NCBI RefSeq assembly: GCF_900078315.1
Contig: NZ_FKBS01000007.1
Coordinates: 230,747-294,746, forward strand
Reading direction: 5' to 3'
DNA from: Bordetella ansorpii
GTDB taxonomy: Bacteria; Pseudomonadota; Gammaproteobacteria; Burkholderiales; Burkholderiaceae_B
Length of the DNA: 64,000 nt
Part shown: positions 17,309 to 25,640 of the stretch, in pieces
How the letters are laid out: every line of letters starts with the position of its first letter
How positions within the stretch are numbered: the stretch's first letter is position 1
The notes under the pieces: generated by a model
What the model saw: the letters and a program-made list of their open reading frames with translations, nothing else
Databases searched by the model: none
What the model was told of the DNA's origin: nothing
Position numbers and translations under genes: made by a program

Positions 17309-18718
17309 CTACGACACGTCGCCCACGCGCGCCAGCGGCGGGTTGGCCGTGAAGTAGCGTCCGATGCCGGCCATGATGGCCTGGGCCAGCTTCTCCTGGT
17401 GCGCCTCGGAACGCAGCAGCCTTTCTTCGCGCGGGTTGCTGATGAAGGCGGTCTCGATCAGTACCGACGGAATGTCCGGCGCCTTCAGCACCGCGAAACC
17501 CGCCTGCTCGACTTCGTTCTTGTGCAGGCGGTTGATCTTGCGCAACTCGTCCAGCAGTGCGGTGCCGACCCGCAGCGAGTCGTTGATCTGCGCGGTGGTC
17601 GACAAGTCCAGCAGCACCTTCTGCACCTGGCGGTCGTGCGACCCCAGGTTGATGCCGCCGATCAGGTCGGCCGCGTTTTCCTTGTTGGCCAGCCAGCGCG
17701 CCTGCGTGCTGCTGGCGCCGCGTTCGGACAGCGCGAACACCGACGTGCCGCTGGCGGTGGGCTTGATGAAGGCGTCGGCGTGGATCGACACGAACAGATC
17801 GGCGCGCACGCGACGCGCTTTCTGCACGCGCACATGCAGGGGCACGAAGAAGTCGTCGTCGCGCGTCAGGTAGGCGCGCATGTAGGGCTGCGCGTCGATC
17901 AGCGTCTTCAGGCGCCGCGCGATGCGCAACACCACGTCTTTCTCGCGCAGGCCGCTGCCACCGATGGCGCCCGGGTCTTCGCCGCCGTGGCCCGGGTCCA
18001 GCGCGATGGTCAGCATGCGTTTGCGGCCGGCTGCCTGGCGCGACGGGCTGGGCGCGGTCGGGGGCGCCACGGCCACCGGCGGGCGCGGCGTGGGCGTGGG
18101 CAGGACCGGCGAGGCTTCCTGGCCCTTGGCCAGCGGCACGCCGCCATCGGCGCTGCTCCTGGCCGCGCCGTTGCGCGCGATCTCGTCCAGCACGCGCGCC
18201 AGCGGATCGTCCACGTCGGGGCCGCCCTGCTTGTTCAGGATGGCGACCAGCGGGTCTTGCGCGATCTTGGGATACAGGTCGAGCACCAGGCGGTACTGGT
18301 AGTCGGCCACCGGCTTCAAGGTGAAGACCTGCGGCGCCACGGCCTGCTTCAGGTCGAACACGATGCGCACGACGTTGGGGCGGTTCTGCGCCACGCGCAG
18401 GCCGCTGATGTAGGGATCGTCGGGACGGACCTTGCGGACCAGGTCGTTCAACGCGGCGCTGACGGAAAGGCCTTCGATGTCCACCACCAGGCGGTGGGGA
18501 TTCTCGAGCGTGAAGTGCTCGGCCTTCAGTTCGTGGTCGAGTTCCAGCGTGACGCGGGTGTATTCCTCGGCCGGCCACGTCCGCACCGCCAGGATGGTGG
18601 CCGCGTGCGCCAGCTTGGGCAGCACCGGCAGCACCAATAGCGTGGCGGCGACACTGATCAGGCGCCGCCGTTTGGGGGAGCCTGCGTCGAGGGCGGGGTG
18701 TTGATCGCGTTCAACCAT
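17309..18718 (-). CDS. amiC: N-acetylmuramoyl-L-alanine amidase (AmiC-type)
   Basis: A 469-residue periplasmic cell-wall amidase that cleaves the amide between muramic acid and the peptide stem, typically at the division septum. The N-terminus has an arginine run and hydrophobic stretch ([16 protein letters not shown], about 16-31) resembling a Tat signal, as in Escherichia coli AmiC. An AMIN septal-targeting domain (about 45-150) begins ILAVRTWPAEEYTRVTLEL. A Pro/Ala linker follows, and then the Amidase_3 catalytic domain (about 235-455) with the zinc-site motifs ALDPGHGGEDPGA and SIHADAF, and a late ETAFISN segment. The start overlaps tsaE by 61 bases. An AT-rich promoter-like sequence inside tsaE probably drives it. 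The tsaE-amidase order is conserved in many proteobacteria. Confidence 0.93.
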   Translation of the reverse strand: MVERDQHPALDAGSPKRRRLISVAATLLVLPVLPKLAHAATILAVRTWPAEEYTRVTLELDHELKAEHFTLENPHRLVVDIEGLSVSAALNDLVRKVRPDDPYISGLRVAQNRPNVVRIVFDLKQAVAPQVFTLKPVADYQYRLVLDLYPKIAQDPLVAILNKQGGPDVDDPLARVLDEIARNGAARSSADGGVPLAKGQEASPVLPTPTPRPPVAVAPPTAPSPSRQAAGRKRMLTIALDPGHGGEDPGAIGGSGLREKDVVLRIARRLKTLIDAQPYMRAYLTRDDDFFVPLHVRVQKARRVRADLFVSIHADAFIKPTASGTSVFALSERGASSTQARWLANKENAADLIGGINLGSHDRQVQKVLLDLSTTAQINDSLRVGTALLDELRKINRLHKNEVEQAGFAVLKAPDIPSVLIETAFISNPREERLLRSEAHQEKLAQAIMAGIGRYFTANPPLARVGDVS

Positions 18719-19188
18719 GTTTGTCCTCGAGCGGTGTAAGCGGTCAGGCCGGCATCACGCCCCTGGACGGCATACTCCAGGGCGATCAGCAGATCCGGGG
18801 GCGGTAACAAATCCCCAGCGCGCTCGGGCCATTCGACGAGGACGACCGCTTCGTCCCTCAATAAATCCCTGAACCCGGCGTCCAGCCATTCGCGCGGATC
18901 GCTAAATCTATAAAAATCAAAGTGATAGAAGTATAAGCTAGAAATTTTATAAGATTCAAGCAATGCATAGCTCGGACTCTTGATCCGGCCCTGAACGCCG
19001 CATGCACGCAACAGTGCCCGGGTGAAGGCGGTTTTGCCCGCGCCGAGGTCGCCTTGCAGATGGATGCGTCCCCCCGGGGGCGCGCCGGTGCGCCCGTCCA
19101 GAAGGGGGGCCAGTTGCCGGGCCAGGGCGTCGGTGGCGGCCTCGTCGGGCAGGTGCAGCAGGCGCGAAGCGTGCGGAGGGTGTGTCAT
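18658..19188 (-). CDS. tsaE: tRNA threonylcarbamoyladenosine biosynthesis ATPase TsaE
   Basis: A 176-residue P-loop ATPase of the TsaE (YjeE) family, which with TsaB and TsaD makes the t6A modification of ANN-decoding tRNAs. The Walker A motif [14 protein letters not shown] is at about 44-57, followed by the family segments [12 protein letters not shown] and [10 protein letters not shown] and the C-terminal [15 protein letters not shown] 19188 was chosen; the reading frame extends further upstream but lacks family similarity there. The 3' end overlaps amiC by 61 bases. The 60 bases at 18901-18960 inside the gene have only 14 G/C bases, sharply lower than the rest of the gene, in the codons for [16 protein letters not shown]. 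Confidence 0.92.
   Translation of the reverse strand: MTHPPHASRLLHLPDEAATDALARQLAPLLDGRTGAPPGGRIHLQGDLGAGKTAFTRALLRACGVQGRIKSPSYALLESYKISSLYFYHFDFYRFSDPREWLDAGFRDLLRDEAVVLVEWPERAGDLLPPPDLLIALEYAVQGRDAGLTAYTARGQTWLNAINTPPSTQAPPNGGA
18930..18959 (-). promoter_or_regulatory. Candidate sigma-70 promoter inside tsaE, directed to amiC
   Basis: On the minus strand a -35-like TTGAAT (18954-18959) and a -10-like TATACT (18930-18935; five of six bases match TATAAT) are separated by 18 bases. They lie in an island with 14 G/C of 60 bases, about 210 bases upstream of the amiC start. Its existence in a coding region with unusually AT-rich codons suggests selection at the DNA level. Confidence 0.5.
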
Positions 19189-19266
19189 GGCGGGATCCGG
19201 GCGCGGTGTTAAAACCGGGAGAGTGCCCGCGATTATAGGAAGCGCGCTTTCTGCTACGCTTCTATT

Positions 19267-19285
19267 GATATCGATTCTCGTTCTA
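19267..19285 (+). promoter_or_regulatory. Weak Fur-box-like sequence upstream of fumC
   Basis: The 19 bases GATATCGATTCTCGTTCTA match 12 of 19 positions of the Fur consensus (GATAATGATAATCATTATC). It lies 46 bases before the fumC ATG. Class II fumarases, which lack iron-sulfur clusters, are iron-regulated in several bacteria, so the site is plausible but weak. Confidence 0.25.
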
Positions 19286-19330
19286 ATTTTCCCGGCAGAG
19301 CCGGGATCGCCGCAACGGAGCTGCACCGCC

Positions 19331-20722
19331 ATGAAAACGCGTACCGAGAAAGACACCTTCGGCCCCATCGAAGTCCCCGACGATCACTTGTGGGGCGCGC
19401 AGACGCAGCGCTCGCTGCATTTCTTCGCCATCTCCACCGAGAAGATGCCGGTGCCGCTGGTGACCTCGATGGCCCGCCTCAAGCGCGCCGCGGCGCAGGC
19501 CAACGCCAGCCTGGGCGAACTGGACGGCAAGATCGCCCAGGCCATCGCGCAGGCCGCCGACGAAGTCATCGCGGGCAAGTGGCCGAACGAGTTCCCGCTG
19601 TCCGTGTGGCAGACCGGCTCGGGCACGCAGAGCAACATGAACATGAACGAGGTGCTGGCCAACCGCGCGTCCGAGCTGCTGGGCGGCGAGCGCGGCGAAG
19701 GCCGCAAGGTCCACCCGAACGACCACGTCAACCGTGGCCAGTCGTCCAACGATACCTTCCCGACCGCCATGCACGTGGCCGCTGCCGTCGAGGTCGAGCA
19801 GACCCTGCTGCCGGCCCTGAAGGCGCTGCGCGCCACGCTGGCCCAAAAGAGCGCGGACTTCTTCGACATCGTGAAGATCGGCCGCACTCACCTGCAGGAC
19901 GCCACGCCGCTGACGCTGGGACAGGAACTGTCGGGTCATGTGGCCCAACTGGATCTGGCCGAGCAGCAGATCCGCGCCACACTGCCGGGCCTGCATCAAC
20001 TGGCCATCGGCGGCACCGCCGTGGGCACGGGCCTGAACGCCCACCCCGAATTCAGCGCCCGGGTGTCCGCCGAACTGGCCCGCGACACGGGCAGCGCCTT
20101 CGTGTCGGCGCCCAACAAGTTCCAGGCCCTGGCCTCGCACGAGGCGCTGCTGTTCTCGCACGGCGCCTTGAAGACTCTGGCCGCGGGCCTGATGAAGCTG
20201 GCCAACGACGTGCGCTGGCTGTCCAGCGGCCCGCGTTCGGGCCTGGGCGAGATCAGCATTCCCGAGAACGAGCCGGGCAGCTCCATCATGCCGGGCAAGG
20301 TCAACCCGACGCAGTGCGAGGCCATCACCATGCTGGCCGCGCAGGTCATGGGCAACGACGTGGCCATCAACATCGGCGGCGCCAGCGGCAATTTCGAGCT
20401 GAACGTCTACAAGCCGCTGGTCATCCACAACTTCCTGCAATCGGCGCGCCTGCTGGCCGACGGCATGGCCAGCTTCGACCAGCATTGCGCCGCGGGCATC
20501 GAGCCCAACCACGCGCGCATCGCCGAGCTGGTGGACCGTTCGCTGATGCTGGTGACCGCGCTGAACCCGCACATCGGCTACGACAAGGCCGCGCAGATCG
20601 CCAAGAAGGCGCACAAGGAAAACCTGTCGCTGAAGGAGTCGGCGCTGGCGCTGGGCTACGTGACCGAGGACGAGTTCGCGCGCTGGGTCGTGCCGGCGGA
20701 CATGACCAACGCGAAGCGTTGA
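19331..20722 (+). CDS. fumC: Fumarate hydratase, class II
   Basis: A 463-residue class II fumarase, which interconverts fumarate and L-malate in the TCA cycle without an iron-sulfur cluster. It begins [18 protein letters not shown] and has the fumarase/aspartase substrate segments [29 protein letters not shown] and the superfamily signature [11 protein letters not shown] at about 318-328. The length is standard. The frame is open upstream, but ATG 19331 matches the conserved N-terminus; GGAG lies at about 19317. It is divergent from tsaE, and a weak Fur-like site lies upstream. It is convergent with the AEC transporter gene. Confidence 0.96.
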   Translation: MKTRTEKDTFGPIEVPDDHLWGAQTQRSLHFFAISTEKMPVPLVTSMARLKRAAAQANASLGELDGKIAQAIAQAADEVIAGKWPNEFPLSVWQTGSGTQSNMNMNEVLANRASELLGGERGEGRKVHPNDHVNRGQSSNDTFPTAMHVAAAVEVEQTLLPALKALRATLAQKSADFFDIVKIGRTHLQDATPLTLGQELSGHVAQLDLAEQQIRATLPGLHQLAIGGTAVGTGLNAHPEFSARVSAELARDTGSAFVSAPNKFQALASHEALLFSHGALKTLAAGLMKLANDVRWLSSGPRSGLGEISIPENEPGSSIMPGKVNPTQCEAITMLAAQVMGNDVAINIGGASGNFELNVYKPLVIHNFLQSARLLADGMASFDQHCAAGIEPNHARIAELVDRSLMLVTALNPHIGYDKAAQIAKKAHKENLSLKESALALGYVTEDEFARWVVPADMTNAKR

Positions 20723-20756
20723 AGCAATGACGGGCGGGGCCGCCGGGCGGCCCTGG

Positions 20757-21650
20757 TCAGCCCGCCACCATCAGCCAGAGCGGGATGGTGGCGGCCGACA
20801 GCAGCGTGCCCAGCGAGATCAGCACGGCCACCATGCGGCCGTCGCCGCCCATGCGCATGGCCAGCACGTAGGCCGCCGAGGCCGTGGGCAGGGCCGCGAA
20901 CAGCAGCAGCATGCGCGATTCCAGCGGCGGCAACCCCAGCAGTGCGGCGGCGCCCAATGCCACCGGTGGCAGCAGCAGCAGCTTGACCACGATCATCCAC
21001 GCGATCAGCTTCCCTTGGCCGCGTCCGCCCTCCCAAGACAGGCTGGCGCCCACGCAGATGATGCCCAGTGCCAGCGCGGCGGCTCCCAGCCGGCTGAACA
21101 CCGTATCCACCGGGCCGGGCAGCGACAGGCCCGCCAGGTTGCACGCCAGTCCCAGCAGCGTGGCCAGCAGCAGCGGATTGCGCAGCAGTTCCTTGAACAC
21201 GTTGCCGCCGCCGTGGCGCGCCAGCGCGTACACCGCGGCCACGTTGGCCATCGGCACCGCGAAGCCCACGATCAGCGCCATGGTCGATTGGCCTTGCGGG
21301 CCGCCCAGGCTGGCCGCCAGCGCCAGCCCGATATAAGTGTTGAAGCGGTAGCCGCATTGCGCGGCCGAGGCATGGGCCATGGGCGCGCAGCGCAGGGCCG
21401 GCAGCGCCAGCCAGGCCAGCAGCACGCCCACCACGATCACCAGCGCCGTGGCCTGCAGCAGCAGCAGGGCGCTGCCGGCCGAGATGGGGGTGCGCAGCAC
21501 CGACTGGAACAACAGCGCCGGGAACAGCACGAAGTAAACCAGGCGTTCGGTGCCGGCGAAGAAATCGCGTGAGTATCCCAACCTGTGGCGCAAGGCCCAA
21601 CCCAGTGCTACGAGGAGAAAATCGGGCAAGACCAGTAAAGCGACCGACAT
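20757..21650 (-). CDS. AEC family transporter (auxin efflux carrier-like permease)
   Basis: A 297-residue, highly hydrophobic protein with about ten membrane segments arranged in the two five-helix halves typical of the AEC (auxin efflux carrier / malonate permease MdcF) family. Recognisable segments include QCGYRFNTYIGLALA in the first half and ALPTASAAYVLAMRMGG near the C-terminus; the 'N/T..I.L' and 'P.A...Y..A' features recur in the family. Bacterial relatives carry small carboxylates such as malonate or malate. It is convergent with fumC and divergent from bugE, so it is probably monocistronic. The substrate cannot be read from the sequence. Confidence 0.88.
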   Translation of the reverse strand: MSVALLVLPDFLLVALGWALRHRLGYSRDFFAGTERLVYFVLFPALLFQSVLRTPISAGSALLLLQATALVIVVGVLLAWLALPALRCAPMAHASAAQCGYRFNTYIGLALAASLGGPQGQSTMALIVGFAVPMANVAAVYALARHGGGNVFKELLRNPLLLATLLGLACNLAGLSLPGPVDTVFSRLGAAALALGIICVGASLSWEGGRGQGKLIAWMIVVKLLLLPPVALGAAALLGLPPLESRMLLLFAALPTASAAYVLAMRMGGDGRMVAVLISLGTLLSAATIPLWLMVAG

Positions 21651-21838
21651 GTAGGGGCCAAAGTGGTTGATTTTCGGGATAACAGCGATGTGCGCTGCGG
21701 AAATTTGCTGCTATTCTTCGTCGTCCAGGCGCAGCCGCGGACCATGTATCCGCGACGCAAGCCCATAAGATCGCACGGCATATATCTCAGCACAAAGCGG
21801 CTTTTTGACCGCAGCCGCATTCTAGGAGGAAACACCCC

Positions 21839-22828
21839 ATGCTTAAAGTCCGCACCCTGGTTCGCGCCATCGCCCTGGCCAGCGGCGTCGCCGCTGTCGC
21901 CGCCGCGTCCGTCGCCAATGCTGCCGGCTATCCCGAGCGTCCGATCCGCGTGATCGTGCCGTTTGCACCCGGCGGCTCCACCGACATCATCGCCCGTCTG
22001 GTCACCACGCGCATGAGCCAGGAACTGGGCCAGCCCATGGTCGTCGAGAACAAGGGCGGCGCCGGCGGCGCCATCGGTGCGGCGGAAGCCGCCAAGGCCG
22101 CCGCCGACGGCTACACGCTGTCGATCGCCACGGTGTCCACCATGGCCGTCAACCCGGCTTGCCGCCCCAACGACCTGCCCTACGATCCGATCAAGGACTT
22201 CCAGCCGGTCACCAACTTTGCCAACACGGCCAACGTCGTGGCGGTCAACCCGAAGTTTCCGGCCAAGGATTTCAAGGAATTCCTCGAAGTCCTGAAGAAG
22301 AACCCCAACAAGTACTCGTATGGCAGCTCGGGCACTTGCGGCGTGCTGCACCTGATGGGTGAATCCTTCCGCATGGCTACCGGCACCGACATCGTGCACG
22401 TGCCGTACAAGGGCTCGGGCCCGGCCATTGCCGACGCTGTCGGCGGCCAGATCGAAGTGCTGTTCGACAACCTGCCGTCGTCGATGCCGCAGATCCAGGC
22501 CGGCAAGCTGCGCGCCATGGCCATCGCATGGCCCGAGCGCATCGCCTCCATCAAGGACGTGCCCACGTTCGCCGACGTTGGCCAACCGGTGCTGAACCAG
22601 CCCGTCTGGTACGGCCTCTTGGCTCCCAAGGGCACGCCGATGGACATCGTGAACAAGCTGCGCGACGCCGCCGTGGTGGCCCTGAAGGACCCGAAGGTCA
22701 TCAAGGCGCTGGACGACCAGGGCTCGGCCCCGTCGGGCAACACGCCCGAAGAGTTCGCCAAGGAAATCCAGTCGCAGTACGACTGGGCCAAGGACGTCGT
22801 GAAGAAGCAGAACATCAAGCTGGACTGA
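21839..22828 (+). CDS. bugE: Bug-family periplasmic solute-binding receptor, BugE-like
   Basis: A 329-residue TctC/Bug receptor. A signal peptide (about 1-30, ending ASVANA) is followed by the family opening YPERPIRVIVPFAPGGSTDIIARL and VVENKGGAGGAIGA. The two lobes continue with YSYGSSGTCGVLHL and VPYKGSGPA, where the ligand carboxylates are clasped. The overall sequence closely resembles my recollection of Bordetella pertussis BugE, which was crystallised with glutamate bound; this is memory, not a search. A clear AGGAGG ribosome-binding site lies at 21823-21828, ten bases before the ATG. It stands alone, with a strong terminator after it and no TctAB membrane genes nearby, as is usual for Bug receptors. 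Confidence 0.92.
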   Translation: MLKVRTLVRAIALASGVAAVAAASVANAAGYPERPIRVIVPFAPGGSTDIIARLVTTRMSQELGQPMVVENKGGAGGAIGAAEAAKAAADGYTLSIATVSTMAVNPACRPNDLPYDPIKDFQPVTNFANTANVVAVNPKFPAKDFKEFLEVLKKNPNKYSYGSSGTCGVLHLMGESFRMATGTDIVHVPYKGSGPAIADAVGGQIEVLFDNLPSSMPQIQAGKLRAMAIAWPERIASIKDVPTFADVGQPVLNQPVWYGLLAPKGTPMDIVNKLRDAAVVALKDPKVIKALDDQGSAPSGNTPEEFAKEIQSQYDWAKDVVKKQNIKLD

Positions 22829-22864
22829 TCGCTCGATGCGATGACGCGGTAGCGTCGTCGAGAG

Positions 22865-22897
22865 AACGCCCCGTCCGGGTTTGCCGGATGGGGCGTT
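22865..22897 (+). terminator. Rho-independent terminator of bugE
   Basis: AACGCCCCGTCCGG (22865-22878) pairs with CCGGATGGGGCGTT (22884-22897) with one G-T wobble and a five-base loop. The stem's own 3' end continues into a short T run (gttttgcattt). It lies 37 bases after the bugE stop. Confidence 0.88.
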
Positions 22898-22937
22898 TTG
22901 CATTTGCGGTTGGCAAAAGGGGCTTGCCAATGGAGAG

Positions 22938-23222
22938 ATGAAAGCGCCACGGTCTTCGTTGCAGTCGAGACAACGAACCTGGACCATGCCGATTCGCCGC
23001 GGACGCGGCTTGAAATTGCTTGTTGTATTGCGCCAGTTGGCCCAGGCGTTCGGTGGGGTTCAAGCAGTTGCCGAGCATGCGCAACTCAATCCAACGCAGA
23101 TCTACCGCACGTTGTCGTCCAGGGGCAATCCCGCCTTGAGCAGTCTGGCGGCCATACTCAAGGCAATGGGCTTGCGACTGGCCGTGCAGCCTATCCGTGC
23201 CGGGCAGGCTCCGGCTGCTTGA
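22938..23222 (+). CDS. Orphan antitoxin-like HTH protein (HigA/addiction-module antidote type)
   Basis: A 94-residue protein whose second half reads like the XRE-type 'addiction module antidote' family: LRQLAQAFGGVQAVAEHAQL, then NPTQIYRTLSSRGNPALSSL, then AILKAMGLRLAVQP. In the family this is a lambda-repressor-like helix-turn-helix with a 'GNP.L.TL..VL.ALGL.L' end. ATG 22938 was chosen because GGAGAG precedes it closely; ATG 22986 is an alternative giving 78 residues. No toxin gene is adjacent: upstream is the bugE terminator and downstream is a convergent oxidoreductase. It is either an orphan antitoxin or a small regulator. Confidence 0.6.
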   Translation: MKAPRSSLQSRQRTWTMPIRRGRGLKLLVVLRQLAQAFGGVQAVAEHAQLNPTQIYRTLSSRGNPALSSLAAILKAMGLRLAVQPIRAGQAPAA

Positions 23223-23235
23223 GGACCGCCCAGTT

Positions 23236-24471
23236 TTATTCAGGCCGCCGCAACGTCAGGTGCTCCTGCGCCTTGATCTGGTCTACTGAGGTCACGCCCA
23301 GCATCGCCATGTCGCGCGACACTTCCTGCGTCAGCAGCCGGATGCCGTGCTCCAGCGCGGGCAGGCCGCCGACAGCAGCAGCGTAGCCGAAAGGCCGGCC
23401 CACGAAGGCCATGCGCGCGCCCAGCGCCAGGGCCTTCAGCACGTCGGTGCCGCGCCGCACGCCGCTGTCGATCATCACCGGGATGTCGGGGCAGGCGCGC
23501 ACCACCTCGGGCAGCGCGCGCAGCGGCGCCACCGCGCCGTCCAGTTGGCGGCCGCCGTGATTCGAGACGATGATGCCGTCCGCGCCGCAGTCCTGCGCGC
23601 GCCGGGCATCGTCACCGCGCAGGATGCCCTTGACCACCAGCCGGCCGCGCCACTGGCGGCGGATGTTGCGCAGATCGTCCCAGTGCAGGTGGCCGCGTTC
23701 TGAAAAATCGCGCATCACGGATGGGGACAGGATAGGAGCGCCGCGCGTGGCGTAGTTGTTCTCGAAGTGCAGCATGCCGTGCTTGACCAGCGTGCGCAGG
23801 AAGGTGCCGAACAGCCAGCGCGGATGCGTCATGCCTTGCCAGGCCAGGCCCAGGCTGGGCCGCAGCGGCGCCGAGAAACCCATGCGCACGGTGTTCTCGC
23901 TGTTGGGTGGCACGGGCGTGTCCACCGTCACCACCAGGGTCTTGAAGGCGGTGCGCGACACCCGGTCTATCAGCGCTTCCAGCGCGGCGCGGTCGCCGGG
24001 CAGGTAGGCCTGGAACCAGGCGCCGGGATGCTGTTCGGCCACGTCCTCCAGGCGGATCAGCGACGAGCCGCTCATGACCATCGGCAGGCGCGCGGCGCGC
24101 GCCGCCTGGGCGATGACGACGTCGCCGCGATAACTGGACAGCGCGGTCAGCCCCAGCGGCGAGAAACCGAAGGGCGCGGCGTAGGTCTCGCCGAACAGCG
24201 TGGTGGCGGTGCTGCGCCTGGACACGTCCACCATCACGCTGGGCCGGAAGCCATAGTCGGCATAGGCCGAGCGGTTGTCGTCGAACGAGGCGCCCGTCTC
24301 CGCCACCGCGCTCATGTAGCCGTACACGGGGCGGGGCAGGTGGCGGCGCGCCAGGGCCTCGAAGTCATCCAGCGACAGCACGCCGCGCAGGCGCCGCGGC
24401 GGCCGGGCCGCGGGGGCGGCAACGGGCTTGGAAGCGGCGGACAGGTTCGGCATGGCGGTGCTGGGAGGCAT
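23236..24471 (-). CDS. FMN-dependent alpha-hydroxy-acid dehydrogenase (L-lactate dehydrogenase-like)
   Basis: A 411-residue member of the FMN-dependent alpha-hydroxy-acid oxidising family (LldD, glycolate oxidase, mandelate dehydrogenase). Segments seen in order are YGYMSAVAETGASF, the FMN-binding PFGFSPLGL, LVVTVDTPV, the lysine-containing VVKGILRGDDA, and the catalytic VSNHGGRQLDGA (histidine and arginine), then DSGVRRGTDVLKALALGA for phosphate binding. Length fits LldD (about 380-410). Family enzymes oxidise a 2-hydroxy acid to the 2-keto acid, passing electrons to quinone or oxygen. It is followed on the same strand by a Bug receptor 22 bases upstream in the map, suggesting uptake and oxidation of the same hydroxy acid. 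Confidence 0.9.
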   Translation of the reverse strand: MPPSTAMPNLSAASKPVAAPAARPPRRLRGVLSLDDFEALARRHLPRPVYGYMSAVAETGASFDDNRSAYADYGFRPSVMVDVSRRSTATTLFGETYAAPFGFSPLGLTALSSYRGDVVIAQAARAARLPMVMSGSSLIRLEDVAEQHPGAWFQAYLPGDRAALEALIDRVSRTAFKTLVVTVDTPVPPNSENTVRMGFSAPLRPSLGLAWQGMTHPRWLFGTFLRTLVKHGMLHFENNYATRGAPILSPSVMRDFSERGHLHWDDLRNIRRQWRGRLVVKGILRGDDARRAQDCGADGIIVSNHGGRQLDGAVAPLRALPEVVRACPDIPVMIDSGVRRGTDVLKALALGARMAFVGRPFGYAAAVGGLPALEHGIRLLTQEVSRDMAMLGVTSVDQIKAQEHLTLRRPE

Positions 24472-24493
24472 ACGAGGATTTCCTTCTACGGGT

Positions 24494-25486
24494 CTATTCC
24501 GGCTTGATGCCGGACTTCTTGATGAGAGCGCCCCACTTGACGCTCTCGGCTTGCATGTATTGGCGGAACGCGGCGCTGTCGCGGCCCTCCAGCGTGGCGC
24601 CCTGCTCGGCCATCTTGGCGCGCAGGTCGGGATCGGTCAGGGCGGTTTTCACACCGGCCTCCAGCTTGGACACGGCCGCTTGCGGCGTGCCCGCCGGCGC
24701 GTACAGGCCGAACCACGTCAGGGCCTCGAAGCCTTGCAGGCCCGATTCGCTGACGGTGGGGATCTCGGGCGCGCTGGGCGAGCGCTGCAGGCTGGACACG
24801 GCGATGGCGCGCAGCTTGCCGCTGCGGATGTGCGGCAGCAACGTGGGCAGGTTGCTGAACATCAACGGCACCTGGTTGCCCAGCACGTCGGTGATGGCGT
24901 TGGCCTCGCCCTTGTAGGGGATGTGCACCATCTTCGTGCCGGCCATGGCGTTGAACAGTTCCATGGAGACGTGCTGCGGGCCGCCCAGGCCCGACGAGGC
25001 GTAGCTCAGTTCGCCCTTCTTGTCTTTCGCGTACTGGATGACGTCCTGCACGGTGTGCAGCGGCAGCGAGGGATGCACCACCAGCACCAGCGGCACCGAG
25101 GCCACCAGCGACACGGGCACGAAGTCCTTGATCGGATCGAAGCGCAGGTTGGGGTACATGCTGGGCGCGACCACCATGGTCGATTGCGTGCCCAGCAGCA
25201 GCGTGTAGCCGTCCGGCTTGGCGCGCGCGGTGGCCTCGGCGGCGATGGTGCCGGTGGCGCCCGGGCGGTTCTCGATCACGTAGGGCTGGTCGAACTGCTT
25301 GCCCAGCGCCTGGCCCAGCTGGCGCGCCACCAGGTCGACCGCGCCGCCCGCGGAGAAGCCCACCATCAGGGTGGTGGAGCGGCTGGGGTAGGCGTCCTGC
25401 GCCCAGGCGCCGCCGGCCAGGGTGGCCAGGCCACCCGCCAGCAGGGCGGAAAGGGTGCGTCGGCGTAGGGGATCGATCATGGTCAT
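24494..25486 (-). CDS. Bug-family periplasmic solute-binding receptor
   Basis: A 330-residue TctC/Bug receptor. The N-terminus MTMIDPLRRRTLSALLAGGLA has a short arginine cluster and a hydrophobic core ending GAWAQD, consistent with a signal peptide (possibly Tat). The mature part has the family motifs YPSRSTTLMVGFSAGGAVDLVAR (first lobe) and VIENRPGATGTIAAE, then YASSGLGGPQH and HIPYKGEANA. The ATG at 25484-25486 was chosen over longer frames because AGGAG precedes it by seven bases and a signal peptide follows directly. It is divergent from a LysR gene across a 154-base promoter region and lies upstream of the hydroxy-acid dehydrogenase gene in the same operon. Confidence 0.92.
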   Translation of the reverse strand: MTMIDPLRRRTLSALLAGGLATLAGGAWAQDAYPSRSTTLMVGFSAGGAVDLVARQLGQALGKQFDQPYVIENRPGATGTIAAEATARAKPDGYTLLLGTQSTMVVAPSMYPNLRFDPIKDFVPVSLVASVPLVLVVHPSLPLHTVQDVIQYAKDKKGELSYASSGLGGPQHVSMELFNAMAGTKMVHIPYKGEANAITDVLGNQVPLMFSNLPTLLPHIRSGKLRAIAVSSLQRSPSAPEIPTVSESGLQGFEALTWFGLYAPAGTPQAAVSKLEAGVKTALTDPDLRAKMAEQGATLEGRDSAAFRQYMQAESVKWGALIKKSGIKPE

Positions 25487-25607
25487 GCGTGTCTCCTGTT
25501 GGAATAGGTGTGTGCCAGCCGGGGCGGATGAGGGTCTCCGCCTGTTGTTCTGCGTATCGCGGGCTGACTGCATTGTGGATTCGGTATGACTGAAGCACAA
25601 TTTCGTT

Positions 25608-25621
25608 TTTGAGCTTTCAAA
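25608..25621. promoter_or_regulatory. Palindrome in Bug/LysR divergent promoter region
   Basis: TTTGA and TCAAA arms separated by four bases form a symmetric AT-rich site between the divergent Bug and LysR genes, 20 bases before the LysR ATG. Its size and position fit a LysR-type autoregulatory site (interrupted dyad of the T-N11-A class), though the spacing is not exact. Confidence 0.4.
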
Positions 25622-25640
25622 CTGAATTTTTTATTGATTC

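Noticed and set aside
19390-20730. A 446-codon plus-strand frame overlapping fumC
   Set aside because: Arg/Gly-rich shift-frame product; fumC in another frame has the superfamily signature.
20736-20756. GC-rich symmetric stretch between fumC and the AEC gene
   Set aside because: The arms leave almost no loop and no T tract follows, so I could not support a terminator.
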